The notes below the pieces were generated by a model. That model saw nothing but the letters and a program-made list of their open reading frames with translations. It had not been told where the DNA came from and did no database searches. The position numbers and the translations under genes were made by a program. Shown here one piece after another: positions 21,016 through 33,380 of a DNA stretch of 64,000 nucleotides; the first letter of the stretch is position 1, and each line of letters opens with the position of its first letter. Origin of the DNA: Nyssa sinensis (lineage: Eukaryota; Streptophyta; Magnoliopsida; Cornales; Nyssaceae); the NCBI GenBank assembly GCA_008638375.1, contig VIRR01000545.1, forward strand, positions 53,501 to 117,500. The letters run 5' to 3'.

Positions 21016-22128
21016 ATGGTTAACACGAGGCAAGGTCCGTTACCCATGGATCGTTTAGAACAATTGGAAAGAATGATGCGGACTATCATTGAAAGTCTAC
21101 CACAGATTCAGGCTAGTGCTAGCCAACCAGCATAGCCAGTACCACAGGAGCAGCCTGTCAACGCAGGCGACAATGTAGGAAATCGTCAAGGAAATGAGCG
21201 AGACGCTGCATACTTATATGAGCGGTTTCAGAAAATGAAACCCCCGACATTCGACGGTACGGGAGGGGCCACTATAGCTGATGAGTGGTTATTAGAGATG
21301 AACAGGATCTTCAAAATCCTGATATGTACTGAAGTCCAAAAGGTGGCATACGCCACTTATATGCTCAAAGGGATGGCACATAAATAGTGGATGATAGAGG
21401 AAGATAAAGAGCCAGGCATGAACTGGCAACGATTTACCGATATCTTCAACAAGAAGTACTTCTCCCAAGAGGTCCGAAACCGAAGAGTTGCAGAGTTTAT
21501 GGTACTGCAACAGGGAGCAATGACGGTAGAGCAATACGAGGCCGAATTTACTGAATTGGCCAGGTTTGCTCCAAGTGCCGTCAATATTGAGGATCTGAAA
21601 GCTCGCAAGTTTGAGGAAGGATTGAGGTGGGCTATCAAGGATAGACTGGTACCTCATCAACTGGCTACCTATGATGATGTAGTGGAAACAGCTCGAGTCA
21701 TAGAAAGGAGTGGCAAGGAATTCGCCAAGAGGAAAGAGAACCTGAAGCAGTGAGGCAATCAGAAAAAGAGGCAAGGGCCTTCTACTTCAGAACATGGATC
21801 TACATTTACCAGACCTGGAGCCACATCACAGGCGACAGGGTCCGATCAGAAGAAACAAGGCAACACAAAAAAGGGGGCAGCTAAGTGCTCTCGTTGCAAT
21901 AAAATCCATAAGGGCCAATGTCTCAAGGACAGCAACGCTTGCTACTAATGTGGCCAAGAGGGACATTTTGCAAGAGAATGCCCTCAGAAGGATCAGGCCA
22001 CGCCCAGCACTGCTTCGGTTAGAGCACCAACAACTGGAGTAGCACCACCTAGACCTCTGGCCCAAAGGAATGGACAGGGGAACGTCCAGCAGTAGGCAGG
22101 ACGAGTTTTCTCCCTTTTACCAGGAGAC
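21016..22128 (+). pseudogene. gag: gag of element B (inactivated)
   Basis: Structural capsid/nucleocapsid polyprotein of the retrotransposon. It starts MVNTRQG at 21,016; a capsid region (PPTFDGTGG, then W-LEMNRIF, then YFSQEVRNRR, then FEEGLRWAIKD) is followed by a CX2CX4HX4C zinc knuckle (CGQEGHFAREC, about 21,937-21,990). The frame is interrupted by stops at 21,133, 21,385, 21,751, 21,946 and 22,093 but never shifts. Most of these stops can be explained as a C-to-T or G-to-A change in a Gln, Arg or Trp codon. It continues in frame into the protease. Confidence 0.92.
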
Positions 22129-22488
22129 GTGCAGGCTATAACCTCTGTAGTCGTAGGTACTCTTTTAGTATGCTCACAGCCTACTCATGTTTTATTTGAC
22201 ACTGGATCTACACATTCATTTGTATCCCCTACATATGCTGCTAGATTGAACCTAGTAACGGAACCTTTAGGGTATTTACTGAATGTTTCTATACCATCGG
22301 GGAAATCATTGTTGAGGGATACCATGTATAGGAATTGTGGGATACAGATTGGGGATACAAACTTATTGGCTGACCTTATACCCTTGGAAATTTGTGGATT
22401 CGATGTTATCCTTGGAATGGATTGGCTGGCCGCCAATCACGCCACGATAGACTGTGTGGCCAAACGAGTTCTCATACAAAATCCCTAG
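22129..22488 (+). pseudogene. pol: Aspartic protease domain of element B pol
   Basis: Retroviral-type aspartic protease that would process the polyprotein. The active-site motif FDTGSTHSF is intact and is followed by a flap region and the downstream ILGMDWL motif. It is in the same frame as gag and RT, closed by a TAG at 22,486. The homologous region in element I (about 58,400-58,530) has lost the active-site Asp. Confidence 0.9.
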
Positions 22489-22518
22489 TTTCCAACAGTT
22501 AACTTTGAGGGGACAGGA

Positions 22519-23904
22519 GTGGCTTCCCCACCCTACTTTGTTTCCTCTATCCAGGCAAGGCGTCTGCTTCGTAAGGGATGTCACAGATTCTTATGTAGTG
22601 TTCAAGACACTGATTCCCAGCAGCCTGAGTTAGAGAAGATTCCCATTGCTAAGGAATTTCCCGGAGTATTCTTGGATGATCTTCCAGGAATGCCCATAGA
22701 TAGGGAGATCGAGTTTTGCATCGACGTATTGCCAGGCACTACACCGATATCCAAGACTCCATATAGGATGGCATCGGCAGAGCTGAAGGAGCTGAAGCTC
22801 CAGCTACAGGAATTATTGGACAAGGGTTTTATACGACCCAGCTCGTCACCATGGGGTGCACCTGTATTGTTCGTGAAAAAGAAAGATGGAACCATGAGGT
22901 TGTGTATCGACTATAGAGAGCTGAACAAGGTTACCATCAAGAACAGCTATCCACTACCCAGAGTAGATGATTTGTTCGACCAATTGAAAGGGGCCCAGGT
23001 GTTCTCGAAGATCGACCTGAGGTCCGGTTATCACCAGTTGAAGGTCAGACCCACTGACATTCAGAAGACAGCATTTAGGACACGGTATGGACACTACGAG
23101 TTTCTCGTTATGCCATTTGGGATGACCAATGCCCCAGCTACATTTATGGATATGATGAACCGTGTGTTCAAGCCGTACTTAGATGACTTCGTAGTCGTAT
23201 TCATAGACGACATCTTGGTTTACTCTAAGAACCAGGAAGAACACGAGGTACATCTGAGGAGAGTCCTACAGAAGTTAGGGGAGCAGAAGTTATACGCCAA
23301 GTTGAAGAAATGCGAATTCTGGCTTCCTAGTATAGCATTTTTGGGACACGTGATCAGTAAGGAGGGAATCTCTGTTGATTCCCAGAAGATCGAGGCAATC
23401 ATGAATTGGCCTCAACCTACGAGTGTCACGGAAGTGCAAAGTTTCATGGGGTTAGCAGGCTACTATAGGAGATTTGTCAAGGAATTCTTCAAAATAGCTA
23501 CGCCTATTACCAAACTAACCCGGAAAGGTGTTCCTTTTGTTTGGACAGAGGAACAAGAGAAGTGTTTCCAAGAATTAAAGGAACGTTTGGTTACAGCTCC
23601 TATATTGATAGTACCAAATGGAACCGAAGGGTTTGTGATTTATAGTGATGCTTCACTTAAAGGCTTGGGGTGTGTGTTAATGCAGAACGGAAAAGTGGTA
23701 GCATATGCTTCACGACAGTTGAGACCCCATGAAGGGAACTACCCAACACACGATCTCGAGCTAGCCGCCATTGTCTTCGCCTTGAAGATATGGAGGCATT
23801 ATTTATACGGGACCACGTGCGAAATCTTCACCGACCATAAGAGCCTCAAATACTTGTTTACACAAAAGGAGCTCAATATAAGACAACGCCGTTGGTTAGA
23901 GTAA
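22519..23904 (+). pseudogene. pol: Reverse transcriptase and RNase H of element B pol
   Basis: The longest uninterrupted frame in the window (461 codons). RT motifs in order: [20 protein letters not shown], then [11 protein letters not shown], then the catalytic FIDDILVYS, then FLGHVIS. RNase H follows with [25 protein letters not shown] and [10 protein letters not shown]. It ends at TAA 23,902, which sits where the clade has Gln. The reading frame continues directly into integrase, so one polyprotein was originally made. Typical of Ty3/gypsy chromoviruses. Confidence 0.95.
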
Positions 23905-25053
23905 TTGAAAGACTATGAGGTCAACATAGAGTACCACCCAGGAAAGGCAAATGTGGTAGCTGACGCTCTTAGTAGAAAGTCATCGGGGAGTTTAGCTTGC
24001 CTGTTGACGACACAGAAAGAGATACTGAGAGATTTGGAAGACATGGAAATAGAGATAGTTCTGCCCAATTCCGAGGCACTATGTGCCAACGTCATAGTCA
24101 GTTTGTCGATTGTGGACAAGATCAGGGGACAACAGACTCAGGATGAGAAACTGGCTAAGCTTCTTCAAGGAATGGAGACAGACATAGATTCCGAGTACAC
24201 GGTGAAAGATGGAATATTATATTATCAGGGTAAGATCTACGTACCCGATGTACCCGAAATCAGGAAGGAGATTCTTGATGAAGCACACAGTTCTAGATTT
24301 GCCTTACATCCAGGGGGCACCAAAATGTATCACAATGTTAAGGATACTTATTGGTGGTCTGGGATGAAACGTCACATAGCTGAGTACATAGCACGATGTG
24401 TCAAGTGCCAGCAAATTAAGGTGGAACATCAGAAGCCTGGAGGACTTCTGCAATCACTGCCCATTCCTGAGTGGAAGTGGGAACATATCACGATGGACTT
24501 TGTGTCAGGATTGCCAAAGACAGTCAAGGGGAGTGATTCTATCTGGGTCATTGTAGACAGATTAACTAAGACAGCTCACTTCATGGCAACCAAGACAACA
24601 CAATCTCTTCAGCGACTAGCCGAGCTATACATCAGAGAGATTGTTAGGCTTCACGGAGTTCCAGTATCAATTGTTTCTGATAGGGACCCCCGGTTCGTAT
24701 CACGATTCTGGAAGGGACTACAACAAGCTATGGGCACGGAACTAAGTCTTAGCACTGCATATCACCCCGAGACCGACGGCCAGTCGGAAAGGACGATACA
24801 AACTTTAGAAGACTTACTGCGTTTCTGTGTCATAGACTTTAAAGGGAGTTGGGAAGATCAGTTGCCATTGGTGGAGCTCACATACAATAATAGCTATCAA
24901 GCTAGTATTGGTATGGCGCCATATGAGGCATTGTACCGCAGGAAGTGTCGATCACCACTGTGTTGGACAGAGGTGGGAGAAAGGAAACTCTATGGGCCAG
25001 AGATAGTGGAACAGACCGCAGGAAAAATACAACTGATCGACAACGTTTATTAG
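23905..25053 (+). pseudogene. pol: Integrase (zinc-binding and catalytic core) of element B pol
   Basis: Would insert the cDNA into the genome. It has the RNase H tail motif HPGKANVVADALSRK, the HHCC zinc region ending CVKCQQ, and the DDE core with Asp in ITMDFVSGLPK, Asp in VSDRDPRF and Glu in the AYHPETDGQSERT region. A frameshift near 25,035 moves the remainder into another frame, and the original frame stops at TAG 25,051. Confidence 0.93.
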
Positions 25054-25530
25054 CAACTCAAAGTCGACAGAAAAGTTATGCGAATGTTCACCGACGAGAC
25101 TTAGAGTTTGCGAAAGACGATTTTGTGTACTTGAAAGTATCACCCATGAAAGGAGTAGTCAGGTTTAGCAAGAGGGGAAAGCTTGGCCCCAGATACATTG
25201 GGCCATTCAGGATCACAAAGAGGGTTGGACCCGTAGCTTACGAGCTTGCCTTACCTTCAGAGTTAGCACATGTTCATAATGTGTTTCATGTCTCGATGCT
25301 AAGGAAATGTATACAGAGTGCTGATCAAGTGATCGAGCACGAACCTAGACGTCCAGGAAAATCTGAGTTACATAGAGCATCCAGTTCAGATTTTGGATCG
25401 TCGAGATCAGGTACTACGAAACAAGACTATTCCATTAGTCAAAGTTTTGTGGAGAAATCACCGGATGGAAGAGGCTACTTGGGAGCGAGAAGATGATATG
25501 CGCGCCAAGTACCCACATTTATTTTCATAG
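25036..25530 (+). pseudogene. pol: Integrase C-terminus with GPY/F module and chromodomain-like tail of element B
   Basis: The shifted frame carries the GPY/F module (KLGPRYIGPFRITKRVGPV, then HNVFHVSMLRK). A second shift near 25,345 restores the original frame for the tail LVKVLWRNHRMEEATWERE and KYPHLF, ending at TAG 25,528. This tail is typical of the Tekay/Del chromoviruses, whose chromodomain is thought to steer insertion to heterochromatin. That fits the LTR-in-LTR insertions seen here. Confidence 0.88.
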
Positions 25531-25540
25531 TAGTATATGC

Positions 25541-25578
25541 TAAGTTTGAGGACAAACTTATTTTTAAGGGGGTAAGAA
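25541..25578 (+). other. Pre-PPT hairpin and polypurine tract of element B
   Basis: TAAGTTTG-AGGA-CAAACTTA (25,541-25,560) is a perfect 8-bp stem with a 4-nt loop, eleven bases after the pol stop. The purine tract AAGGGGGTAAGAA follows and abuts the 3' LTR at 25,579. The same arrangement is at 38,558-38,595, 49,776-49,811 and 55,327-55,365. Confidence 0.8.
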
Positions 25579-27856
25579 TGTAATATCCCGACCCGGGATA
25601 CGTCACGTATACCGGGTAGGTCGTTAAACCATGTAACTTGAACGGTAAGAAATGTATATCATGGTATTTCACGGAAATGAATGACTGGAAATGGAAAATG
25701 ATTGAATGTATAAACCGTGTCGGGCAACACCCGAGCACCCCGGGACATCGCATCGTAAAGCGTGCACGCTCGTATTTCCATGCATGCCCGTGTTTCACAA
25801 ACACGTAGTACACCGAAAATTAGTGTATGCGTACATGCCCAGAGTTTAAGTATATACGTATATAATGGGCGTATAGGTACGTATAAAATATGTATAATTA
25901 TGGGCTATGCATGTACATATATATTATATAAAGTATTATAATATATATGTGTCTATTAAATTAAAATAAAAAGGGGAAAGAAAAGAAAAGTGGGCAAAGG
26001 CTGTTACCAGCCGTGCAAGTGTGTGTGAGTGGGTGAAGATGTATTATATATATATATATAGGTATGAAAAGGTGTGTGTGTGTGTACGGTTGAATGTGTA
26101 TGTGAGGAGTTGAGTGTATAACACTCAATAGGAAGTGGTGGAAACAGAAAGTGGGTGATGGAGTGTGTGAGTAGATCTCAGGGTATGGTGAGGTCTGACT
26201 AGAGAGAGAGAGAGAAAGGAAAAGCTTAGCATATACATGTGATCTCTCACTCTCAGGAGAAAAGGAAACCAAAAGAAAGGTCAAGAACTGAATGGGAGAA
26301 GAAGAGAGAAAGATTGATTCAGGAATAGAGAGAGGAACGGAAGGGAAGAGACCCAGAAAGCAAAGGAAAAACGAAAGCAAGGTGAGCCGCTGTTTCTGTT
26401 TCAAACTTTTGTAGCATGATTTGATTCATTTGAATATAGGGTCTAGATCAGCATAAAATATGGAACTAAATGCAAAAAGAATGATAGAAAACGGTTAAGA
26501 AACCAAAGAGAAAATCCGAGTTGCAGGTTCGGGAGGATAATCTGGGTTTCATTGATTTTATGTTTAAAACCTTGCATTTAGTTTGTAAAAATGTTGCTAT
26601 AAAGTGCAGAAACACTTTAGGAACAAAATGGGTCCAAAACAGTTGAGAAACAGTCGTGAAATAAAAAGAAACCAGTTGGCCGGAAAAACAGCTAGAGACG
26701 TTTGACCCCTTATTCGTCAAAATTTAGGAGGTTTCAATGGAAACGGAGAGTGGATTTGAAATCCTTGAGAGAAGGGTGAGAGAACGACATTTAATTTGGG
26801 GCAAATCGAGATCGGAATCCAGTCACCATCGCCGGAGAAGGCGATGAAAACCTACTGGTGCTCCACCGAAAAAACGAGGAAGACAACATTGTTGTCTCGG
26901 GTTAAGACGAACCGGGTCCGGGCCGGGTCGGGTTGAGATCCGACTGACCGCAAAAACGGAGCCAACACTGCGTCGTTTTATGTTTGAAATTTAAATGAAT
27001 TGGGCTTGTTTGGCTATGGGGATAGGAAATGGAAATTGGGTTTGGGCTTATTCCAACCACGGATAAGGATAGGAACTGGAATATTGGAATCCGGTTCTTG
27101 AATTAAACTGAACCGTTTGGTTCAGGGGAGGGGCAGACCGATTTAGGGTTTGTGGTTCTGAACCAACTGGTTCAAACTGCAGGTTTTGGAATTTATGAAC
27201 CGGCCCCAAATATTTTAAGAAATTCCATTAAGGCCCAAACAGAAAAATTAATAAAATACTAATTTTTACAAAAATGCCCCTATTTCAAATATGGGTCAAA
27301 CGAAGTCCAAACAGGGTAAATGAATAGTCAAAATTTATTATGTCGGACGTTCTGAGTCCAATGGTGGGGTCTGTTTTTAAAGATAGGACCCCAAAGGATA
27401 AAATACCGTAAAAGTGCAAAATGACCATTTTGCCCTTTTTAGTACAAAAGTCCAAATGGAATTCCGCGAAAGCCTAAACCGACTTTCTTCGGCATTCCGG
27501 GCTCAATGGTAAAGTCTCAATTAGTATTTGAAATACTTATGATGGAAAGGCATAATATTTGATGAATAGAATCTATTCTAAGACGTATTCATTGATTTAT
27601 AGGGAACTCGAGAGGCAAGGGTACACTCACGGATTCCTAATCTAGAATCACGATAGAGGTAAGTGGATCACTCTCTCTTACATGTGGTGTTTCCATAAGC
27701 CAAGTTCATTCTTTTACTACCAAACTCGTACTCTTGAATGTATTGATATCCTTGTGTCCACAATTCGATATTTCCTATCTTGTGGACATTTGATTGACTG
27801 ATGTATCATTGTTATCTTGTTTCACTGTGCCTTGAAAGTACCTCATGTTATTGCTA

Positions 27857-27887
27857 TCCACAATGTGATATTGTTCTATCTTGTGGA
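27857..27887 (+). other. Small conserved stem-loop CCACAA/TTGTGG in the last intron of B LTR
   Basis: TCCACAA at 27,857-27,863 pairs with TTGTGGA at 27,881-27,887. A related stem TGTCCACAA/TTGTGGACA is at 16,361-16,394. Solo LTR E inserted into the 3' arm of the equivalent stem in the 5' LTR. Confidence 0.5.
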
Positions 27888-28043
27888 CATTGATTGACTG
27901 TTGTATCATTGTTATCATGTTGAACCATGCCTTGAAAGGCGTACTGTTATGCTTTTATTAAATCTATGATATTCTATTTTATACTTCTATGGAATCACGA
28001 ATGATCATGATATGTTATGAATACCGGATTTGTGCTCAGTCAC

Positions 28044-31000
28044 TGTAATATCCCGACCCGGGATACGTCACGTATACCGAGGTAGGTCGGTTAGAACATG
28101 TAACTTGAACGGTAAGATATGAATATCATAGTATTTTCATGGAAATGAATGAATGGAATGATGGGAACGAATAATCAAGGCTGGGTAACACCCGAGCATC
28201 ACAGGGCATTGCATCAAAATGCGTGCATGCACGTATTTCCATGCATGCATACGTGAACATAGATACATAGCTTAATTAAAATAAGTGTATGTAAATGAGA
28301 TTTAAAATGGGTTAATGCCTCTACACATGCATGTATATACATGTATAAAAACATGTATTTTATGTGTATATGTATACATGTATAATATAATATAATATGA
28401 TGTATTATGTATATATGTATATATAAAAGAAATGAAAGGAAAGGAAAAAGGAAAAGGGGAGACTGCCCTTGGGCAGTATACAGCTGTGATGTAAGTGAGG
28501 TGTGTGTGTGTCGGCTAGGTGAGAGATGTGTGTGTTACATATATATATATATATATATAATATGATATATGTATATATGAGTGTAAAACAAGTCTCCCAA
28601 CCATTTAATGCAAAGGTTGCATTTGGCAGAGAGAACACAGATCCTAGGTCAAGGAAAGAGGCCATAGAAGGGGGAGAAACCAAGAGAGGGAGAGAGAGAA
28701 AAGAGAGAGAGGCGGTGGAAACTTCTCTCTACAAATATGAGCCTACGGGTGTGGGTTTAAAGGCACAAAGGAGACCAAAGTTGAGAGAAGACCTTGGCAA
28801 AGAACTAAGGAGCATAAACAGGAAGTTTGGAGGGTCATAGTGGGCTGAAATCCGAAACCCAGGTAAGTACATTAAGTTCTATTTTTGAGATTTTAAGCAT
28901 GTATGTTTGATCTAAATTCAAGGTCTTAATAAGCATGCTTCTAGCTTTTAAATGCAAGAAAAATGATAGAAAAAGGTTGAGAAACCATAGAGAAATCTGG
29001 AGTTGCAGGTTATAGAGAATAATCGGCCATGTGATATTATATGCATTAAACCTTGTTTAAATCGACCCTAGCATGACCCTATGATATGCAGAAAGCTGTT
29101 AGAAGCAATTAGGGGTCAAAACCGTGCTTAAAACGTCATGAAATAGAAACTGTCACTTGGCCGGAGATTCGGCCGGAAATGTTTAAGCTCTATTTCGTGA
29201 AGAATTAAAGGGTCAAACGGAAAACTAAAATTAGAAAAATAACCTACATGAAAAAGGGAGTAAAATGGCATTTAAAATGGGCCGAAACCTCATCGGAAAA
29301 TACGTGACAGTCACCGGAGAAGACGACTGTTCACGCCGGAACCCTACCGGAGATGGGGGGAAGATGATCAGAAAAACGTGGGGGGTTATCGGGTTAAGTC
29401 TAGACGGATCCGGGTTCGGATCGGGTCGGTACCCGACCGAAAATAAATGAGACCGAAGCTGTGTCGTTTTGGGTTTTAATTTAAATGAGATTGGGCTGTT
29501 TGGTTGCATGGATAGTAAATTGGGAATTGGGTTTAGGGTTATCCTGACCAAGGATGGGATAGGGAATCAGAGTTATTGGAATCCGGTTCTCTGAATGGAC
29601 TGAACCGTTTGGTTCAGTAAAGGGGCAGACCGGTTTAGGGTTTTTAGGTCTGAACCAACTGGTTCAGACCGCAGCTTTTAGAAATTGTGAACTGGCCCCA
29701 AATGTTTTGAAAAATTTCACTGTTGCCCAAACATAAAAAATTAATTAAATATTAATTTTACAATAATGCCCCTATTTCAAAATTGGGTCAAACGAAGTCC
29801 AAACGATACAAATGAATAGTCAAAACCTATTATCTCGGACGTTCTAAGTCCAATGGTGGGGTCCGTTTTACGAGACGGAACCCCGAAGGATAAAATACCG
29901 TAAAAGTGCAAAATGACTATTTTGCCCTTTTTAGTACGAAAGTCCAAATGGAATTCCGCGAAAGCCTAAACCGACTTTCCTTGGCGTTCCGGACTCAATG
30001 GTAAAGTCTAAAATAGTATTTGAAATACTTATGATAGAAAGGCATAAAATTTGATGAATAGCATTTATTCTGAAACGTATTCACTGATATATAGGAAACT
30101 TGAAGGGCAAGGGTACACTCAGGGATTTCTGAGATAAAATCACGATAGAGGTAAGTGGATCACTTTCTCTTACATGTGGTGTTTCCACAAGCCAAGTTTA
30201 TTCTTTTACTGCCAAACTCGTACTCTTGAATGTATTGATATCCTTGTGTTCCACATTTCGATATTTTCTATCTTGTGGACATTTGATTGACTGATGTATC
30301 ATTGTTATCATGTTTGACTGTGCTTTGAAAGCAACTCATGTTATTACTACCCACAATGAGATATTGTTCTATCTCGTGGACATTGCTTGACTGTTATATC
30401 ATTGTTATCATGTTGAACCATGCCTTGAAAGGCCTACTGTTGTATCCTTATTGAATGAATGATATTCCATTTTTATACTCTATGGAATTACTATGATCAT
30501 GACATGTTATGGACACGGGAGTTGTGCTCAGTCACAACACCCATCTGATGCTATCTGGTTGAATGGGACCTACGGGTCAAGTCCGTGAACGGACAAAATG
30601 GCAATTTACTGGAATTTGATTGGGGGGTATTCCGGGCCCCAAAAGATCGAGGGTCTGTCGAGCCCTGAAACAGAATAACAGCATCTCTTATGATTAACAG
30701 AACTTGATTGTTGAATGGCACTATTCCTTATAATTCTTCAAGTCTTGAAAGACTTGCATTGATTGATTTGATTGTGATCGGTTCATTGTGGCAGTACTTC
30801 ATTGTTGTTATATTTTCATTTTACACTATTACTTCTGATTGTGTATTGTGGTTACTGTTAATTGGCCCTCGTGGCAATTGGTTCCATGGCCCTCGTGGCA
30901 ATTATGTTCATTGGCTATCACAGCATCTCCTTCCTTATGATTGGCTATCATTATCTTATTCATGGATTCACATTGATCATCAATACCAGTGTTGGAGATC

Positions 31001-31413
31001 TGTTTTACTTACTGAGCTTTGTAGCTCATTCCACCGCATTTACCCCCATTTCAGGTGATGACGCTGCGAGACCCCAGTAGTAGTCTGAGAGCGTAGGGGG
31101 ACATTTTGAAGTATTGTATCAGTCTATGTTAGTTCTCCCATGTATTCACCACCCCCGGGTGCTGGTTACGGTTTAGTTCTCATTTTGAATTTTGTAGAAC
31201 TATGTCATGTATTTAATAGATTTCCGTTGTTAAATTTATTTTAAAGACTTCCGCTGGATTACTGTAATAAATAAAGACTTCCGCTGTTTAATGTTTAAAA
31301 TTTTTAGTACATTGCATATTAGTACTATGATACAGGAATGGAAAAAGTAGGGACGGCCTTTGGGTCTGCCCCGCGACACGAGATCCGCGTAGGGTGGGTT
31401 TCGGGTCGTGACA
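28044..31413 (+). mobile_element. Element F: solo LTR of the B family in B's own 3' LTR, TSD GTCAC
   Basis: Starts TGTAATATCCCGACCCGGG, ends GGGTTTCGGGTCGTGACA, flanked by GTCAC at 28,039-28,043 and 31,414-31,418; 3,370 bp. It is the only uninterrupted full LTR of this family here and gives the clearest layout. TATA lies near 28,545; exon 1 ends CCCAG at 28,862 before GTAAGTAC; intron 1 runs to ATATAG 30,094; the 56-nt exon is 30,095-30,150 before GTAAGTGG; intron 2 is 904 bp to TTTCAG 31,054; the last exon runs to the LTR end. No gag-pol. Confidence 0.95.
30095..30150 (+). other. 56-nt micro-exon in LTR F
   Basis: Flanked by AG and GTAAGTGG. It is exactly 56 nt here, at 16,209-16,264 and at 27,603-27,658. 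In phase 2 all three copies read 13 codons and then a stop. Its first half resembles the 'AAGGGCAAG' part of the last coding exon in C, so it looks like a relic of the small LTR ORF. Confidence 0.5.
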
Positions 31414-33380
31414 GTCACAACATCCATCCGATGCTTCTGTATTGACTGGCGACTTAAGGGTCAAGTCCATGAATGGACAGGTGGCAGGAATGAATTCCTC
31501 GAAGGCTTTCCACCGGCAATTGACTGGCATGATCATTGGCATCTCATTGCATTTTCACTGGCATTGCATTTGCAAATTCACTGGCATGTTACAGAATAAA
31601 AGCATCTCTTATGACTGACAGAACTTGATTGTTGAATGGTATTATTCCTTATGATTCTTCGAGTCTCGAAAGACTTGCATTGATTGATTTGATTGTGATC
31701 GGTTCATTGTGGCAGTACTTCATTGTTGTTATATTATCATTGGATTTCTTCATATCGCTATTACACCAATACTTCTGATTGTGTATTGTGATTACTGTTC
31801 ATTGGCCCTCATGGCAATTGTTTCCATTGGCCCTCGTGGCAATTGTTTCCATTGGCTATCACAGTATCTTATTCTTATGATTGGCTATCATAATCTTATT
31901 CACGGATTCATTGATCATCGATACCAGTGTTAGAGATTTGCATTTACTTACTGAGCTTTGTTGTCACATCCCGCACCCCACCCTACGCGGATGCTGAAGA
32001 TGTGATGCCAGTTAACCGCCTTGCCAGTCTCCGACCGACAATGCGACCAACCAAAGGCAATCTTCTGAACCTTACGATGAATTGCATTCCAAATGTAGGG
32101 TCAGAATAGCGAAAATTAAAACCTTTTTATCTCGGGAATGCAACTCAACTATATACCTCATAAGTATGTACCACAGAGCAAATCTGTCACATCCCGAACC
32201 CCACCCTACGCGGATGTCGAGGACGTGATGCCAGTCAGTCGCCACGCGACCAACCGAAGGCAATTTCTGAACTTTTCAGTGAATTGCACTCCGACTGTAG
32301 GGTCAGATGCAGCGGAATTTTAAAAAACTTTTTGTGAAGGGAATGCAACTCATGTATCCACCGTAGGATATGTATCACACAGAGCAAGTCTAAAATCCAA
32401 CAGCTAACAATTCTAACCTCAGAGCATATCTATAATCCGACATATAACAACAGAGCAGAACTATAATCTCTAGAGTACCGTTTAAATCCATGAGCCATGT
32501 CTATATCTAGTACATACCAGTCAAGTCAGTCGTATTACATCACTCACCTGATTAAACAGATTCAATCCTCAATAATCCAGTCTCCACTGATCAGTGCCAT
32601 CAGATCCAACAGATATCATTCCTGAAAAATGTTAGGGAATGGGGTGAGCTTCGAAAAGCCCAATGAGTAACACAGGTTCCCTGTCATGGGTTTCAAAACC
32701 ATTTCTTGTTTACAAAGCACAAGGGTAGTTCAGTTGTTTCTGAAATAGCAGTTTTATAAATCTACTTTAAATGCAGTTTCAGTAGAATAAAGCAGGACTG
32801 AACTAAACGGAACAACAAATCAGAATAGACGGAACAGTGCATGATGCCAATATCAATGAGAGTATAGGCAATTAATTCAAATATTAGAACAGATCAGTAC
32901 TGAGCGGAACATAACAGGGCATATCAATAATATATCAGTTAGGCGCGTAATCAAGCCTACTTATGCCAAACCGCTCATAAACAGAATGGTACCCAGAGTC
33001 AGACACATCATAGCAAAACAAAATCAGATAGACCATAAAATGGAACAAGACAGACCGAAAAAAATAATAGTAGGACGGGACAAAATCATGCCGCGTACAA
33101 TACATTATAAAAGTTTGCATTTAAAAACATGCATTCAGACAGTATAACTTTTAAAATCGTACAGTGCATCAAAATACAGTATCTATGCAATAACTTATAT
33201 ACCCAGTCAAGAATTCGGACAAATCATAACGGAACTGGACCATATATCAATCAAGACGGACAGATTATTAACGGACGGTACATAACGGGATCAGACGGAA
33301 CAAAATACCGGTTCGAGTCACAGGCATAATCAAGGACAGAGGCATAACAAAACGGATCATAACGGGACAAAACAGAGCAA

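Noticed and set aside
21292..22065. Minus-strand frames of up to 160 codons opposite gag
   Set aside because: Shadows of the gag coding strand.
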